The notes: generated by a model from the letters alone, not told the origin. A stretch of DNA of 64,000 bases from Methanobrevibacter wolinii SH (GCF_000621965.1 NZ_JHWX01000017.1:1-64000), one strand, 5' to 3'; numbered from the stretch's first letter, positions 27,205-37,390 are shown. Made by a program: numbers and translations.

Positions 27205-27859
27205 ACTATGCCTCCGATAACTTATAACTTATAATAATATAATTTTCAAGATATTTAAAAATATCTTTTTTTAATTAAAAATCAAAATCTTTAAAAATAG
27301 TCTTAATAAAATTAAAAGTCTAAAAAATATTTAAAAATAATCTCCTATTTTATTTTTTAAATTAAAATAAAATTTACATATCTTATATAATTATTTTAAA
27401 TTAATTTAATATAAAATTTACCATCTATAAAAAAAATAAGAATTAAATAAGAAATACATAAAAAACACAAAATATATATACAAAACAAGAATAAAAATAC
27501 AAAAAATAAATTAAACATTTAATAAAATAAAATTTTAACTATATGAAAATAGAAAGAGATAATAATTAAAAATTAATAAAAAAAGTTTAATATGAAATAA
27601 TAGAAAAAACAATTAAAAAAAAAGAAATAAACTTAAAAAACAATAATAAAATAATTAAATTTTAATTATTAGATAGTATTAAAGTTTTAAAGTAATAAAA
27701 TAAAATAAATTTAATTATTAAATTGTATTAAAGCTTTTAATTAATAAAATAAAATAAATTCAATTATTAGATTGTATTAAAGTTTAAAAGTAATAAAATA
27801 AAATAAATTTAATTAAATTTAATTAAATTATCTAAATAAATCAATTATTATAACTAAAC
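27205..27859. other. Intergenic with a tandem repeat, no gene
   Basis: 655 bases. The left half is A-rich without structure; it contains the presumed promoter of the dehydrogenase gene. The right half carries the 49-bp tandem array listed separately. Confidence 0.5.
27662..27808. repeat. 49-bp tandem repeat, three units
   Basis: Units at 27662-27710, 27711-27759 and 27760-27808 have identical length and differ at few positions; each ends in TAATAAAATAAAATAAAT. The array lies just downstream of the 3' end of the hypothetical gene at 27860. Confidence 0.9.
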
Positions 27860-28201
27860 TTAATTATTATGTTGTCTTGGAATAACATCAGTTTTTGGAG
27901 GATTTTTATAATATTGATGAGAATTATAACCAATTAAATACTCATTTTTAGTAGAACTATATTTCCTTTTAGATTTAACATGATGAGATACAGGAGCTGC
28001 TGGATGTTGATGCTCATCATAAATCTCATTAAGAATTGCTTTAAAAGTATATTTATCAATATTATATAATTTATGAAACTTCCTAAATAAAGATGATTTA
28101 GCTTGATTTTTATTTAAAAATGCATCTTTAATTTCATTATATTGATCAATATTAATTACACTAATAGTCCCAGGACCTATTTTATATCTTTTTTTATCCA
28201 T
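27860..28201 (-). CDS. Small basic protein, unknown
   Basis: 113 residues, soluble, rich in Lys, Tyr, His and Asn. The N-terminal 65 residues look like an ordered helical domain ('SLFRKFHKLYNIDKYTFKAI'); the C-terminal part is basic and disordered, with H-Q-H-P-A-A-P and 'NPPKTDVIPRQHNN'. AGGGTGT precedes the ATG, which supports a real gene. It may bind nucleic acid because of its charge, but no known domain is recognised. Confidence 0.6.
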   Translation of the reverse strand: MDKKRYKIGPGTISVINIDQYNEIKDAFLNKNQAKSSLFRKFHKLYNIDKYTFKAILNEIYDEHQHPAAPVSHHVKSKRKYSSTKNEYLIGYNSHQYYKNPPKTDVIPRQHNN

Positions 28202-28783
28202 TATACACCCTTCATTTTCCTATTAATAAATTATTATAAGATTAAAATATATCGTTCAGATAATAATATTTTTTAATAACTCACTGTATATCTTTTTTAA
28301 TTTTTTAATATATAAAATTATAGTTATCAAATATATTTATGGAAATTATTCAATAAACATATAAATTATATGAAACATCTTTTTATTTTTATAAATAAAA
28401 CTGACATAATTTTAACAATATGTACAAATGTTAAACAAAATTAAGAATTAAGTTTAAAAATAATAAGAATAAAAGTAAAACTTTTAAATTATATCAAAAA
28501 TCTAATAATTTTAAAATAAAGACCCTGTTAAATGATATTCAAAAATTTAACAAAAAATCTAAGTATTTTTAAATAATAAAACTCCACAAAAAGATATTCA
28601 AAAATTAAACCAAATATCTTTAAATAATAAAACTCCACAAAAAGATATTCAAAAATTAAACCAAATAAAACCTAATTATCCTTAAATTATAAATAAATTA
28701 TATTCTAAATTTTAAGAATTTCAAGAAAGTCAAAATAAAATATAAAAATTAGAAAAAATTTAGAAAATAAAAAATTAAAAAAT
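28202..28783. other. Intergenic with short tandem repeat, no gene
   Basis: 580 bases upstream of the small basic protein gene and downstream of the aRF1 gene. No gene seen. It contains the 51-bp repeat listed separately and a more degenerate copy of it near 28519-28560. Confidence 0.5.
28570..28667. repeat. 51-bp tandem repeat downstream of the aRF1 gene
   Basis: Two almost identical units, 28570-28620 and 28621-28667, contain AATAAAACTCCACAAAAAGA and then ATTCAAAAATTAAACCAAAT. A third, weaker copy precedes them. Confidence 0.85.
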
Positions 28784-30016
28784 CTAAATATGATATCTTA
28801 ATATAGCTGCAATTCCACCGAAAGCACGATATAATTGCATACCCTCTTCAGTTTCAGTTGAAATTAATTCAACATGAGAACCAACTTCTTCAGCCATTTC
28901 AACAAAAGTATCAACAAGATCAACACTTTTATCTTCTTTCATACGTTCATTACATTTATCACATGTAAATTCAAGATCTGATTTTTTTCTTGGTGTAATA
29001 TTTTTAGTCCAACCACATTGAGGACATTTCATAGTTACACGTTTTAATTTAAGACCTTCAGAAAGAAGAAGAGTATCTACAGCACCAATTTGAAGATTAC
29101 GTCTAACTTCATCTTCACCATAACTAGCAAGACCAGTTTTATCATTGATAAGCTCATGTAAAAATTTTTGAACAATTTTTTTCTCTTTCATTACATCTAA
29201 TTCTTCAAGAGTATCTGAAGCTTTATCAATAACCTCACGAATACCAAATTCACCAGTATAAGAGGTATCTACAGTAGTAATAACTTTATCTTTAATTTCA
29301 TATTGCATGAAGTCTCCTTCATAGAAATCAATTTTAGTATTACCTGGTCCACCTAATAATACACCTTTGAGATCATCTTTAATAGGTAAATATGCTTCAT
29401 TAACATGTCTACCAATCCTTTTAAGGAATTCTCTTGCAGCATCTTCAATAACACGATCAAACCTTCTTTGAGATTGACCTCCTGCTTTATGTTTACCTGG
29501 TACACCACTAGTTAAAGTAGCAATAACATTAATATGTTTACCTTTTAAAGTAGCAATAGTTGCTTCTTTCCTATCAATAACACAAATACCATAAACATCT
29601 CTTTCAGATACCATTTCTTCTAATGGTTCTAAATAGAAAGTACTATCACAGATATACCAATATGTTGTAATAGGTTCAGGTGGTTCTAATACATATGTTT
29701 CCATTTTCTCAGTACCTGGACCTCCTCTAGGAATCATACCAGTAAATAAAACTAAACCATTTTCTGGTGCTTGTTTAAATAATTTAATTCTTTGAATAAT
29801 AACCTCAATAGCAGATTGAACATTTTTTCTAGTGGATTTACTTTTAATGTTAGAACTTTGTCCAAGTTCATCTCTCATTTGTTTTGCAACATCACTAATT
29901 TGTTTTGAATGAGGTATATATACAGAAACTAATTCAGTTCCCCTTCCTTTTTTCTCTGATAAATTTTTAATAGTTTTTTTGAATTCATATAATTCTTTTG
30001 AAGATATATCAGCCAT
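28784..30016 (-). CDS. prf1: Peptide chain release factor aRF1
   Basis: 410 residues, the usual length of archaeal/eukaryotic class I release factors. The stop-codon recognition motif N-I-K-S is at 56-59, the catalytic G-G-Q at 179-181 in '[13 protein letters not shown]', and the C-terminal domain has a C-P-x-C ... C-D-K-C zinc site. It recognises all three stop codons and releases the peptide. GGGGAAGAGA precedes the ATG. A single gene with a repeat-containing 3' flank. Confidence 0.97.
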   Translation of the reverse strand: MADISSKELYEFKKTIKNLSEKKGRGTELVSVYIPHSKQISDVAKQMRDELGQSSNIKSKSTRKNVQSAIEVIIQRIKLFKQAPENGLVLFTGMIPRGGPGTEKMETYVLEPPEPITTYWYICDSTFYLEPLEEMVSERDVYGICVIDRKEATIATLKGKHINVIATLTSGVPGKHKAGGQSQRRFDRVIEDAAREFLKRIGRHVNEAYLPIKDDLKGVLLGGPGNTKIDFYEGDFMQYEIKDKVITTVDTSYTGEFGIREVIDKASDTLEELDVMKEKKIVQKFLHELINDKTGLASYGEDEVRRNLQIGAVDTLLLSEGLKLKRVTMKCPQCGWTKNITPRKKSDLEFTCDKCNERMKEDKSVDLVDTFVEMAEEVGSHVELISTETEEGMQLYRAFGGIAAILRYHI

Positions 30017-30328
30017 TTATCTCTTCCCCGTAAAAATAAAATAATAAAAAATAATAATTATAAAAAATAATTAAATTAAAAAAAATTAGAATCTTATAAA
30101 AATATAGATTCTTTAAAATATAATATTATAATATATATTTTTAAACTTAATAAATATAATGTTTATCTCATTAAGATATTAAGGATAATAAGAAAAATAA
30201 AAATTATTAAAAACTAGATTTCTTAAGTAATTTTTTAAAAAATAAAATAATAAAAAGGGATAAAAGAACCGATATAAAATAACACCAGTAGCTTTTACAA
30301 CAATATAGAAACTATTTCCATAAAAGAA
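30017..30328. other. Intergenic with duplicated gene 3' end
   Basis: 312 bases between the aRF1 gene and the next minus-strand gene. The right part is a copy of the end of that gene, listed separately. The rest is A+T-rich and featureless. Confidence 0.5.
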
Positions 30329-30380
30329 CTAATATAAAATAACACCAGTACCTTTTGCAACAATATGGAAACTATCTCCA
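30261..30380 (-). repeat. 60-bp tandem duplication containing a gene 3' end
   Basis: 30261-30320 and 30321-30380 are two copies with an exact 60-base period and about eight differences. The right copy encodes the last residues 'VAKGTGVILY' and the stop of the gene at 30329. The left copy is in frame with it and would encode nearly the same residues, but its equivalent of the stop codon is CGG. Confidence 0.9.
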
Positions 30381-31201
30381 AATAATTCCCCAACAATATT
30401 ATAATCAACTTCTAAATCAAGAACACCATTTCCACCATGACTTTTTACTTCAAAAGCTAATCTAGATAATGCAATATTTTTAGCTTCCTGAAATCTTTTA
30501 AGAAGAATATCCTCTTCTTCCTTTGTTTTAACCTCAAATAGTTTATTTTGATTTGGAATAATTACTGAACCTTCATAAACTCCAATATATTCTTTAACTT
30601 TTAATTGCCATGGATGAGTGGTAGTCATAAACAAGACCCCTAAATTATTAACATTTACATTATCTAACTCAGGTGCAAAATTCTTTTTAGTTAAACGATA
30701 TTTAGGAGGCTTAAATTCTTTACCTCTAAGTCTACACCATATTGGAACAAAGGTATAATAAAGTTTATCTGTTAATCTTTTAAAATAACCAGTACTATAT
30801 GAAAGTAGACCAATTATTACAACTAAAAAGAAATAATTAACAGTTGTTGGAAATGCTGCTTGTAATATAACTATAATTGCCCCAATAGTTATACCATTAA
30901 ATCCAAGTGTTGGATTTGCAAGGATAAAACCATGAATTACAGTAACAAAAAATAAGATATATGCACTAACTGCACCAGTAGTTTCATTTAAAAGTTTATT
31001 AGATAAATATGTTTCAGCATAACCTGCAAATAATGGAGCAAAAATAAATGCAAGGTTCCAACCAAAAATAGCTATATTAAAACGAAAACTAAGAGCATAA
31101 GTAAGTGAACCTACAAATGAACCAAATATGATACAAATTGCAGCTTTCTTATCTTTCTCTTTATCCCGATTTTTAAAGTCAAAATCCTCTAAAAACTTCA
31201 T
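30329..31201 (-). CDS. Membrane protein with C-terminal YbjQ-like domain
   Basis: 290 residues. Residues 20-150 hold about five hydrophobic helices. Residues 190-290 are soluble, with 'AKNIALSRLAFEVKSHGGNG' and 'HIVAKGTGVILY', the pattern of YbjQ/UPF0145 domains (a pentamer-forming fold of unknown function). The next gene upstream encodes a free YbjQ protein, suggesting that the two work together at the membrane. No enzymatic function is known. Its 3' end lies in a tandem duplication. Confidence 0.65.
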   Translation of the reverse strand: MKFLEDFDFKNRDKEKDKKAAICIIFGSFVGSLTYALSFRFNIAIFGWNLAFIFAPLFAGYAETYLSNKLLNETTGAVSAYILFFVTVIHGFILANPTLGFNGITIGAIIVILQAAFPTTVNYFFLVVIIGLLSYSTGYFKRLTDKLYYTFVPIWCRLRGKEFKPPKYRLTKKNFAPELDNVNVNNLGVLFMTTTHPWQLKVKEYIGVYEGSVIIPNQNKLFEVKTKEEEDILLKRFQEAKNIALSRLAFEVKSHGGNGVLDLEVDYNIVGELFGDSFHIVAKGTGVILY

Positions 31202-31343
31202 TTAGATTCCCTTAGAAATAATTATAAAAAAACTAATAAAAATAAAGTAAATAAACTAAATAAATTTAAATAAACTCTTATAAATTAAGTAAACTAAATA
31301 TAAAACGTGAAAATCGCAAATAAACATAATATTATAAAATAAA

Positions 31344-31667
31344 CTAAACATAAGTTATTGCAGTTCCATAAGCAGTAACTAAAATAGTATTACCCATAGT
31401 TCCACCAAGATTTGCATAATTTATTTTTAATCCAATAATTGCATTAGCACCAAAATCTAATGCTTTATCCTCCATACTTCTAAGAGCAACCATCCTAGCT
31501 TTTTGGATTTCTTCTTCATACCTAGATGTTCTTCCACCTACAACATCACGTACACCAGAGAACAAATCTTTATATACATTTGATCCAATTAAAGCTTCTC
31601 CAGTTACAATACCATAATATTTTTTAATTTGTTTACCTTCAAGAGTATTAGTTGATGAAAGAATCAT
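31344..31667 (-). CDS. YbjQ/UPF0145 family protein
   Basis: 107 residues, the standard length of YbjQ. '[20 protein letters not shown]', '[20 protein letters not shown]' and the end '[13 protein letters not shown]' match the family closely. The fold forms pentamers; the function is unknown, with a metal-binding role suggested in some annotations. GGTGATG precedes the ATG. It lies 142 bases upstream of the membrane protein with a related C-terminal domain. Confidence 0.9.
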   Translation of the reverse strand: MILSSTNTLEGKQIKKYYGIVTGEALIGSNVYKDLFSGVRDVVGGRTSRYEEEIQKARMVALRSMEDKALDFGANAIIGLKINYANLGGTMGNTILVTAYGTAITYV

Positions 31668-31809
31668 CTCATCACCATATAAATTAATTAAAAAATAGAA
31701 TTAAATATACTAAAAAATTATATTAACTGTATTAAAATTAAAAAAGATTATTGATTAAATTAAAGTAGTTTAACTAAAAATTTATAAAAAAATTAAATAG
31801 AAAAAATAT

Positions 31810-32001
31810 CTATTTAATAATTACAAAGTATGCCCAAACCAATATAAATATAATTAATAAAACAGTTACTAATTTTTGATTTCTATTCATTTGTTTTTCT
31901 CTTTGACGAATTACTTTTTCACAATCTGGAGAACATGCTCTTTCACTTAATGGAATTGGTGTTCCACAAACTGGACAATGTTTATGTGGTTCTACTGCCA
32001 T
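31810..32001 (-). CDS. DUF2116-like zinc ribbon protein with C-terminal membrane anchor
   Basis: 63 residues from ATG 32001. The longer frame starting at 32010 uses a GTG that is part of the ribosome binding site AGAGGTG, so I prefer the shorter one. 'CPVCGTPIP...CSPDC' (about 8-26) forms a four-cysteine zinc ribbon, and residues 42-60 are a membrane helix. The family is archaeal, often found near nucleotide or translation genes, and of unknown role. It follows pyrH by 11 bases and is probably cotranscribed. Confidence 0.85.
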   Translation of the reverse strand: MAVEPHKHCPVCGTPIPLSERACSPDCEKVIRQREKQMNRNQKLVTVLLIIFILVWAYFVIIK

Positions 32002-32012
32002 AAATTTCACCT

Positions 32013-32690
32013 CTAATTAGATATTATTTTAGTTCCTATATCTTCACCATTCATAATTTTAACAAGATTTTCTGGATTGTTACCATTAGCAATAACAGTA
32101 TCAAGTGAAGAACGTTTAATCATTTGAATTGCAGTCATATCAAAGAATTCATAAGTACCTGCTTTTACATCTTTACCTTTAATGAATTCCATCATATCAG
32201 AAGCTGTAATTTCTTTAATTAATTGTGCATCCTCAAATTTATTAGGATCTTTATCATACATACCATCAACAGATGTTAAATTAATAAGTAAATCTGCTTT
32301 AACATATTCAGCTAAAATTGCACTTACTGCATCAGTACTATGAGCAGGTTCTGTTCCACCCATAACAATAATTTTTCCAAATGCAGAATATTCTAAAGCT
32401 TCTTTAAAGTTAACTGGAACTTTTTGATATGCACTATCACCTAAAGCAGATAATAATAATTGTGCATTGATTCTAGTAACTTCAATACCTATTGCATCAC
32501 TTTGAGCTTCACCACAACCTAAATCTCTTACAACACTAATATAATCTCTTGCAGGTTTTCCTCCACCTACAACAACAAATATTTCATTATCCTCAGATAA
32601 TGATTTTAAAATGTCTGCATAAGCTTTAAACATTTTAGCGTCATATTTTTGTATTAAAATAGATCCTCCAATTGCCACTACTATTTTCAT
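32013..32690 (-). CDS. pyrH: Uridylate kinase (UMP kinase)
   Basis: 225 residues, the archaeal PyrH length. 'VVAIGGSIL' opens the amino acid kinase fold, '[14 protein letters not shown]' forms the phosphate loop, and '[14 protein letters not shown]' and '[11 protein letters not shown]' bind the substrate. It converts UMP to UDP with ATP. AGGTGA precedes the ATG. It is the first gene of a pair with the zinc ribbon protein. Confidence 0.95.
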   Translation of the reverse strand: MKIVVAIGGSILIQKYDAKMFKAYADILKSLSEDNEIFVVVGGGKPARDYISVVRDLGCGEAQSDAIGIEVTRINAQLLLSALGDSAYQKVPVNFKEALEYSAFGKIIVMGGTEPAHSTDAVSAILAEYVKADLLINLTSVDGMYDKDPNKFEDAQLIKEITASDMMEFIKGKDVKAGTYEFFDMTAIQMIKRSSLDTVIANGNNPENLVKIMNGEDIGTKIISN

Positions 32691-32829
32691 ATATTCACCT
32701 GAAACTTAATAAAAATTATTAAATTATTTATCTTTATTAGATATCTTTTTTATATTATTTAAAACTAATTTTTTAATATAAAAATGACTCTGTTGAAAAA
32801 ATAATAAATCTAATTATATCCCTAAATAT

Positions 32830-32970
32830 TTAATTAAATAATTAAATTCAGTATACTTTATAATATCTCTTAATACTTAATTAAAAAATCAAATCCATTA
32901 TACTTTATAATATTTCATAATATTTAATTAAATAATTAAATTTACTATGTTTTATAATATTTCTTAATAT
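32830..32970 (-). repeat. 47-bp tandem repeat reaching into the glycosyltransferase gene
   Basis: Three units with an exact 47-base period start at 32830, 32877 and 32924. Each has TTAATTAAAWAATYAAAT then TTTATAATATTTC or a variant. The third unit contains the stop codon and last codons of the gene that ends at 32945, so the array seems to have grown from the gene's 3' end. Confidence 0.85.
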
Positions 32971-35311
32971 CTTTTTCTAATTCATTAATTATAGCAGTAT
33001 TATCAGTATTTTGAACCTTATCAAGATTTTTTTGATATTTATCAAGATTTAATAAGAATTTTTTAATATTATTAATTTTCATATCTTCATGATACTCTCC
33101 ATAACCTAATTTATCAACATAAAATCCATTAAGAATTTGTTCAAAATTACCTAAAGCAGGCATACTATAAATTGGCTTTTTAAGATAAATAGCTTCACTG
33201 ATTAATGTAAAACCACCATTTGTAATAACTGCTTTAGCAGTTCTTAAATCATCATAAAAGACATCTTCATTAAATTCCCTATAAGTTAAATTTTTATCAT
33301 AACCATTTTTATTAAAACCATAAACAATAAATTCTTCATCAATCTTTTTAAGATTTTCCATAAGTTTATAATTAGAATCACTAGTTTGATAAACTAAAAT
33401 TTTATCTCCTTTTACTGGTTTAAGAGCCATTATATTATCTCTTAAAATTGGAGGATAAATTACGGAATTACTAGATTTTTTAATAGGTGGATTAAAAAAG
33501 CTTGTAAGAATATGTATTTTAGCATTTTGAACATAGACTTTAATTACTGCTTTAGCTTTTAACATATCAATTTTATGATTAGGTGGATAATCAATTTCAG
33601 TTTCACTAATCATATGAATATTATCTAAACTTATTAAAGGAATATTTAGATAATTAGCAACAAGATTACTATAATTTTCAAAGTCAGAAATAATTAAACC
33701 TGGCTTATATTTTTTTGCTAATTTAAATATTGTATTATAACACTTTTTAATATTAGATGGGTTTTCTTTCATACATTGTTTAAATGTTGCAACATCATTT
33801 ACAACATTATCCTTATAAACTGTATTAAATACACCAATTTCATAAACATTATCAAATTTACTATTTAAATAAGAATATGCCCTATTTCCAGAAAAGATAT
33901 ATACATCATATTCTTTAACAAGATGTTCTAAAATTACAGCACTTCTTATTGCATGACCCATACCTTCTCCACATACACAATAAAAAATGACTTTATTCTT
34001 ATCTTTTTTAATAGCTAATTGATTATTATTAGATTTAACTAAGTAAGTATTAGATTCTTGATTAGTAGAATTTTTAGATTTAGCTAAATTACTCTGGGAC
34101 TTACTAGGAGAAGTTCTATTAGATTTAGATTCTAAATTACTCTGAGACTTCATACTAATAGAAGTTCCATTAGATTCAGATTCTAAATTATTTAAAGTTT
34201 TAATATTAGAATCTTTTTCATTTTTACCAAATATCTCATCTAAACCCATATTAGAGTTAAAACTATTTTCACTAGCATTATGCTGAGTTTTATTTGATTT
34301 AAATTCTATTCCATTGTTGTTTTTATATTGAACTTTTTTTGTTGAAATTTTAATTGGTTTTTTAGTTTTAATTGTACTTGGTTTAATTTTTTTAGATTTA
34401 GAATTTCTTAAATCATTAGTTTTTAAATTAATAATATTTCTATTTTTACTTTGTGTTTTAATTTTATTTTTATTAACAGAATTATGATAATTAGATTTTT
34501 TATTAATTGGTTTATTTAAAGACTTAAATTTAAGTTTAGATGGAGTATAATCAACTTTAGATGAATTAGAATTAATACCATTTGAAGAATTCTCATCTAC
34601 ATTTAAATTAGAATCATGACCAAAAGTATAACCTAACTCTTCTGCAGATGTTCTTTTACCTCTAAAATCATTAATTGTACTTTTACCATAAACCTTTATA
34701 AGAGAAAGTAAACCTTCTTCTTCAAGTCTCCTAGTTGAAACATATAATTTTGCAGTTCTTAATACTTTAAAATTAGAGATATCTCCAATTCTTTCAATAT
34801 AGTCAGTATCTTCACCAAAATCTAATGTTTCATCAAATCCACCAACTTTTTCATGGAGACTTCTTCTAGAAATAATACCATAACATCCTGCTCCATGAGG
34901 TTTAATATTTTCTACAGAAATCATGAATTTATTTGCAAAATCATGTAATATTTGATAATATTTTCTATCAGAATCTGCCATCATTTGACTAATTGCAATT
35001 CCAAGATTATCCTCTTCAAATTCAGATACACAATTTTTAAGATATCCTTTTGAAAGTTTTAAATCAGAATCTAAAAATAGTAAAATATCACCTTTAGCAA
35101 TTTTAGCACCATTATTCCTACCTACAGCAGGCATACCACCTTTAACTATTTTACATCCAAAATTACGTGCTATATTAACCGTTTTATCTGTAGAATCTGC
35201 ATCTGCAACAATTATTTCATAATCTTTATAATCTTGCCTCTTAATACTATCAAGAAGTTTAGGTAAATACTCTTCTTCATTATATGTTGGGATTATAATA
35301 CTTAATTTCAT
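32945..35311 (-). CDS. Fused glycosyltransferase: GT2 domain plus GT-B (MurG/MJ1255-like) domain
   Basis: 788 residues. Residues 1-220 are a family 2 glycosyltransferase: 'SIIIPTYNEEEYLPKLLDSI' at the start, 'DADSTD', 'LFLDSDLKL' and 'GFDETLDFGEDTDY'. Residues about 230-425 are a disordered Lys/Ser/Asn-rich linker with internal repeats such as 'SNLESKSNRTS'. From about residue 428 ('VIFYCVCGEGMGHAIRSAVI') a GT-B glycosyltransferase resembling MurG/GT28 follows to the end ('ITNGGFTLISEAIYLKKP'). Both enzymes would act on glycolipids or surface glycans at the inner membrane face. Such domains are usually separate proteins. GAGG precedes the ATG. Confidence 0.85.
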   Translation of the reverse strand: MKLSIIIPTYNEEEYLPKLLDSIKRQDYKDYEIIVADADSTDKTVNIARNFGCKIVKGGMPAVGRNNGAKIAKGDILLFLDSDLKLSKGYLKNCVSEFEEDNLGIAISQMMADSDRKYYQILHDFANKFMISVENIKPHGAGCYGIISRRSLHEKVGGFDETLDFGEDTDYIERIGDISNFKVLRTAKLYVSTRRLEEEGLLSLIKVYGKSTINDFRGKRTSAEELGYTFGHDSNLNVDENSSNGINSNSSKVDYTPSKLKFKSLNKPINKKSNYHNSVNKNKIKTQSKNRNIINLKTNDLRNSKSKKIKPSTIKTKKPIKISTKKVQYKNNNGIEFKSNKTQHNASENSFNSNMGLDEIFGKNEKDSNIKTLNNLESESNGTSISMKSQSNLESKSNRTSPSKSQSNLAKSKNSTNQESNTYLVKSNNNQLAIKKDKNKVIFYCVCGEGMGHAIRSAVILEHLVKEYDVYIFSGNRAYSYLNSKFDNVYEIGVFNTVYKDNVVNDVATFKQCMKENPSNIKKCYNTIFKLAKKYKPGLIISDFENYSNLVANYLNIPLISLDNIHMISETEIDYPPNHKIDMLKAKAVIKVYVQNAKIHILTSFFNPPIKKSSNSVIYPPILRDNIMALKPVKGDKILVYQTSDSNYKLMENLKKIDEEFIVYGFNKNGYDKNLTYREFNEDVFYDDLRTAKAVITNGGFTLISEAIYLKKPIYSMPALGNFEQILNGFYVDKLGYGEYHEDMKINNIKKFLLNLDKYQKNLDKVQNTDNTAIINELEKDIKKYYKT

Positions 35312-35621
35312 CTTACAGATTCCTCACTTAAAAAATATAAAAATAACTAATGATTTTAACATAATTAAAATCTTTTAATATAAAATAATTTCTAAAAATT
35401 CTAAAAACTAGTCTTAAAATTAAAAACTCATAATATAAAACAGTTTCTAAAAGACTTAACATATACTAATATATCATACAAAGTATATTAAATTTTAATA
35501 AAAAAAAGATTTTTTTAAAATATTTTAATAAAATTAAAAAATAAAAATGAAAGTTCTACTTACTAAAAATTAACAATATTTAAATACTTTTAATTTTTAA
35601 AATAAGGTTTTTTAATTTTAG

Positions 35622-35654
35622 TTTTTAAGTACTAATACTATTTAAACTATTATA
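35622..35654. repeat. MITE-core fragment at the head of the 65-bp array
   Basis: 33 bases beginning TTTTTAAGTACTAATACT match 14042-14074, inside the degenerate MITE-like element, with a single difference. This links the tandem array here to the mobile element family. Confidence 0.65.
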
Positions 35655-35850
35655 AACTTACTTACAAAACTTAACTACATACAATTTAAAAGAATATTAA
35701 TACTATTTAAACCATTATAAACTTACTTACAAAACTTAACTACATACAATTTAAAAGAATACTAATACTATTTAAACCATTATAAACTTACTTACAAAAC
35801 TTAACTATATACAATTTAAAAGAATACTAATACTATTTAAACTATTATAA
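35634..35850. repeat. 65-bp tandem repeat
   Basis: Units start at 35634, 35699, 35764 and (partial) 35829, an exact 65-base period, with only scattered differences. Each unit has AATACTATTTAAACYATTAT followed by AAACTTACTTACAAAACTTA. The array ends about 30 bases before the 3' end of the membrane protein gene at 35883. Confidence 0.9.
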
Positions 35851-35882
35851 AAACTAGAATTTTAAAAATAAATTAAAAAAGT

Positions 35883-37022
35883 TTAAAGATAAGAATAAGG
35901 ATTCCATGAAATAGTAAATGCCTTACACGTACCATTTAAACGAAAATCTAAACTATTTAAAAGTTTCATTTCATTATGATTTGGAGATAAATGATAAACC
36001 TCCCTATCAGGAGAATGTTTAACACTTAACACACCATAATCATTTAAATCAATATTATCTTGTGGTTCTAAAATATTTACCTCATAATAAGAGGTTTGAG
36101 CACAAGCAAATACAAATGCAAATCTTAGAATAATAATAAGACAAAGAGTAATATGAGGAAGAGCAATCTTAAAATAATGTTTAATGTTTTTCTTCTTTGA
36201 AATATTATCTCTAAATATAGATAAATCTTTTAATATATTATCTTTTAAAGTACTTGCTTCAGTATATTGTTTAGATGCATCAATATATTTAGTAGTTTTT
36301 TTAGTCTTTGTTAAAATAGGACTTACATAATCAATTAAATACTCATTAAACATGATGATTAAAATTCCATAAATTCCAGCAATAGTAGGAGTTGCAAATA
36401 AACCACCATCCATAATACCAATTATACCAAGACTTAATAAGAATATTAATAATAGTTTTGGAAAAAGACTCCTATTTTCAACAGATTTAATCATTGTAAT
36501 AAATAAAATAGGAACAATTACAAAACATCCTTTAACCACATTTGGAATATATGGTGCAAGACTATTACCTATATGAATACTACTTGGAATATTTTGTATA
36601 ATTAAAACAAGTATTGATCCAAATACTGATTTAAAAACATGTGAATGTTGAATACTTGTTGTTGTCATTTTAGGTTCTACAACAACAAAGGTAGTTTCTA
36701 AAGGTAAATTAAGTTTTAATCTAATATAAATTTCAGTTAATATTCCAATAATACCAAGAATTAAAATTAAAACTAAAGATAATTTAAGATAAAAATCATT
36801 AGATTTATTAAACCAATTTATATTATGTTTTTCACCATATCTTGAACAGATTAAAAATATCCCAAATATTACAAAATATAAGACATCTTTTCCTTTAGAT
36901 GATCCCATAAGTAAAGGTTGAAATAATGGTCTTATAATAAGATCAAGAAAGCTTGTAAAATAAATTAAAGCTCCAAATATTATTAATATTAATCCTGCAA
37001 GATAATAATTATCTTTTTCCAT
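35883..37022 (-). CDS. Polytopic membrane protein, unknown
   Basis: 379 residues with about nine hydrophobic helices between residues 8 and 320. A basic cytoplasmic-type stretch (about 235-280) precedes the last helix, and a soluble tail of about 65 residues ends the protein ('VLSVKHSPDREVYHLSPNHN'). No family is recognised. Since the fused glycosyltransferase follows on the same strand, a role in surface polymer synthesis or transport is possible but unproven. The start ATG is only weakly supported by upstream TAGG. Confidence 0.65.
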   Translation of the reverse strand: MEKDNYYLAGLILIIFGALIYFTSFLDLIIRPLFQPLLMGSSKGKDVLYFVIFGIFLICSRYGEKHNINWFNKSNDFYLKLSLVLILILGIIGILTEIYIRLKLNLPLETTFVVVEPKMTTTSIQHSHVFKSVFGSILVLIIQNIPSSIHIGNSLAPYIPNVVKGCFVIVPILFITMIKSVENRSLFPKLLLIFLLSLGIIGIMDGGLFATPTIAGIYGILIIMFNEYLIDYVSPILTKTKKTTKYIDASKQYTEASTLKDNILKDLSIFRDNISKKKNIKHYFKIALPHITLCLIIILRFAFVFACAQTSYYEVNILEPQDNIDLNDYGVLSVKHSPDREVYHLSPNHNEMKLLNSLDFRLNGTCKAFTISWNPYSYL

Positions 37023-37390
37023 AAATTAACCTACACTATTTTTAATAAAAATATCATTTATAAAAAAATAATTAAACTTAACAGATATCTTTATAATTAT
37101 TAATATTTAAATAATTTTTAAAAAGTTTAAATAATTTATGGAAAAACAATTAAGTTCATAAAAAAATTAGAAAATAGTAAAAAATTTAATAATTTAAAAA
37201 CTCAAGAAAAATTAAAAAAAAAATTAATAAATTAAAAAATAACACAATCTCAAGAAAAATCAAAAACTCAAATTTAGAATAATAATAAAAACTTTAAAAA
37301 TAATTAAAAATAGCTAGCAAATAAATCAAATAAGAATAAAATTAGAGTTAAATAAAAAATTAAATATTGATCATAAAAACAGTATATTTC

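Larger units (their letters stand above)
35312..35882. other. Intergenic with repeats, no gene
   Basis: 570 bases. The right side is filled by the 65-bp array; the left side is A+T-rich, with a duplicated AAAACTAGTCTTAAAATTAAA-like motif. The promoter of the fused glycosyltransferase gene must lie here. Confidence 0.5.
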
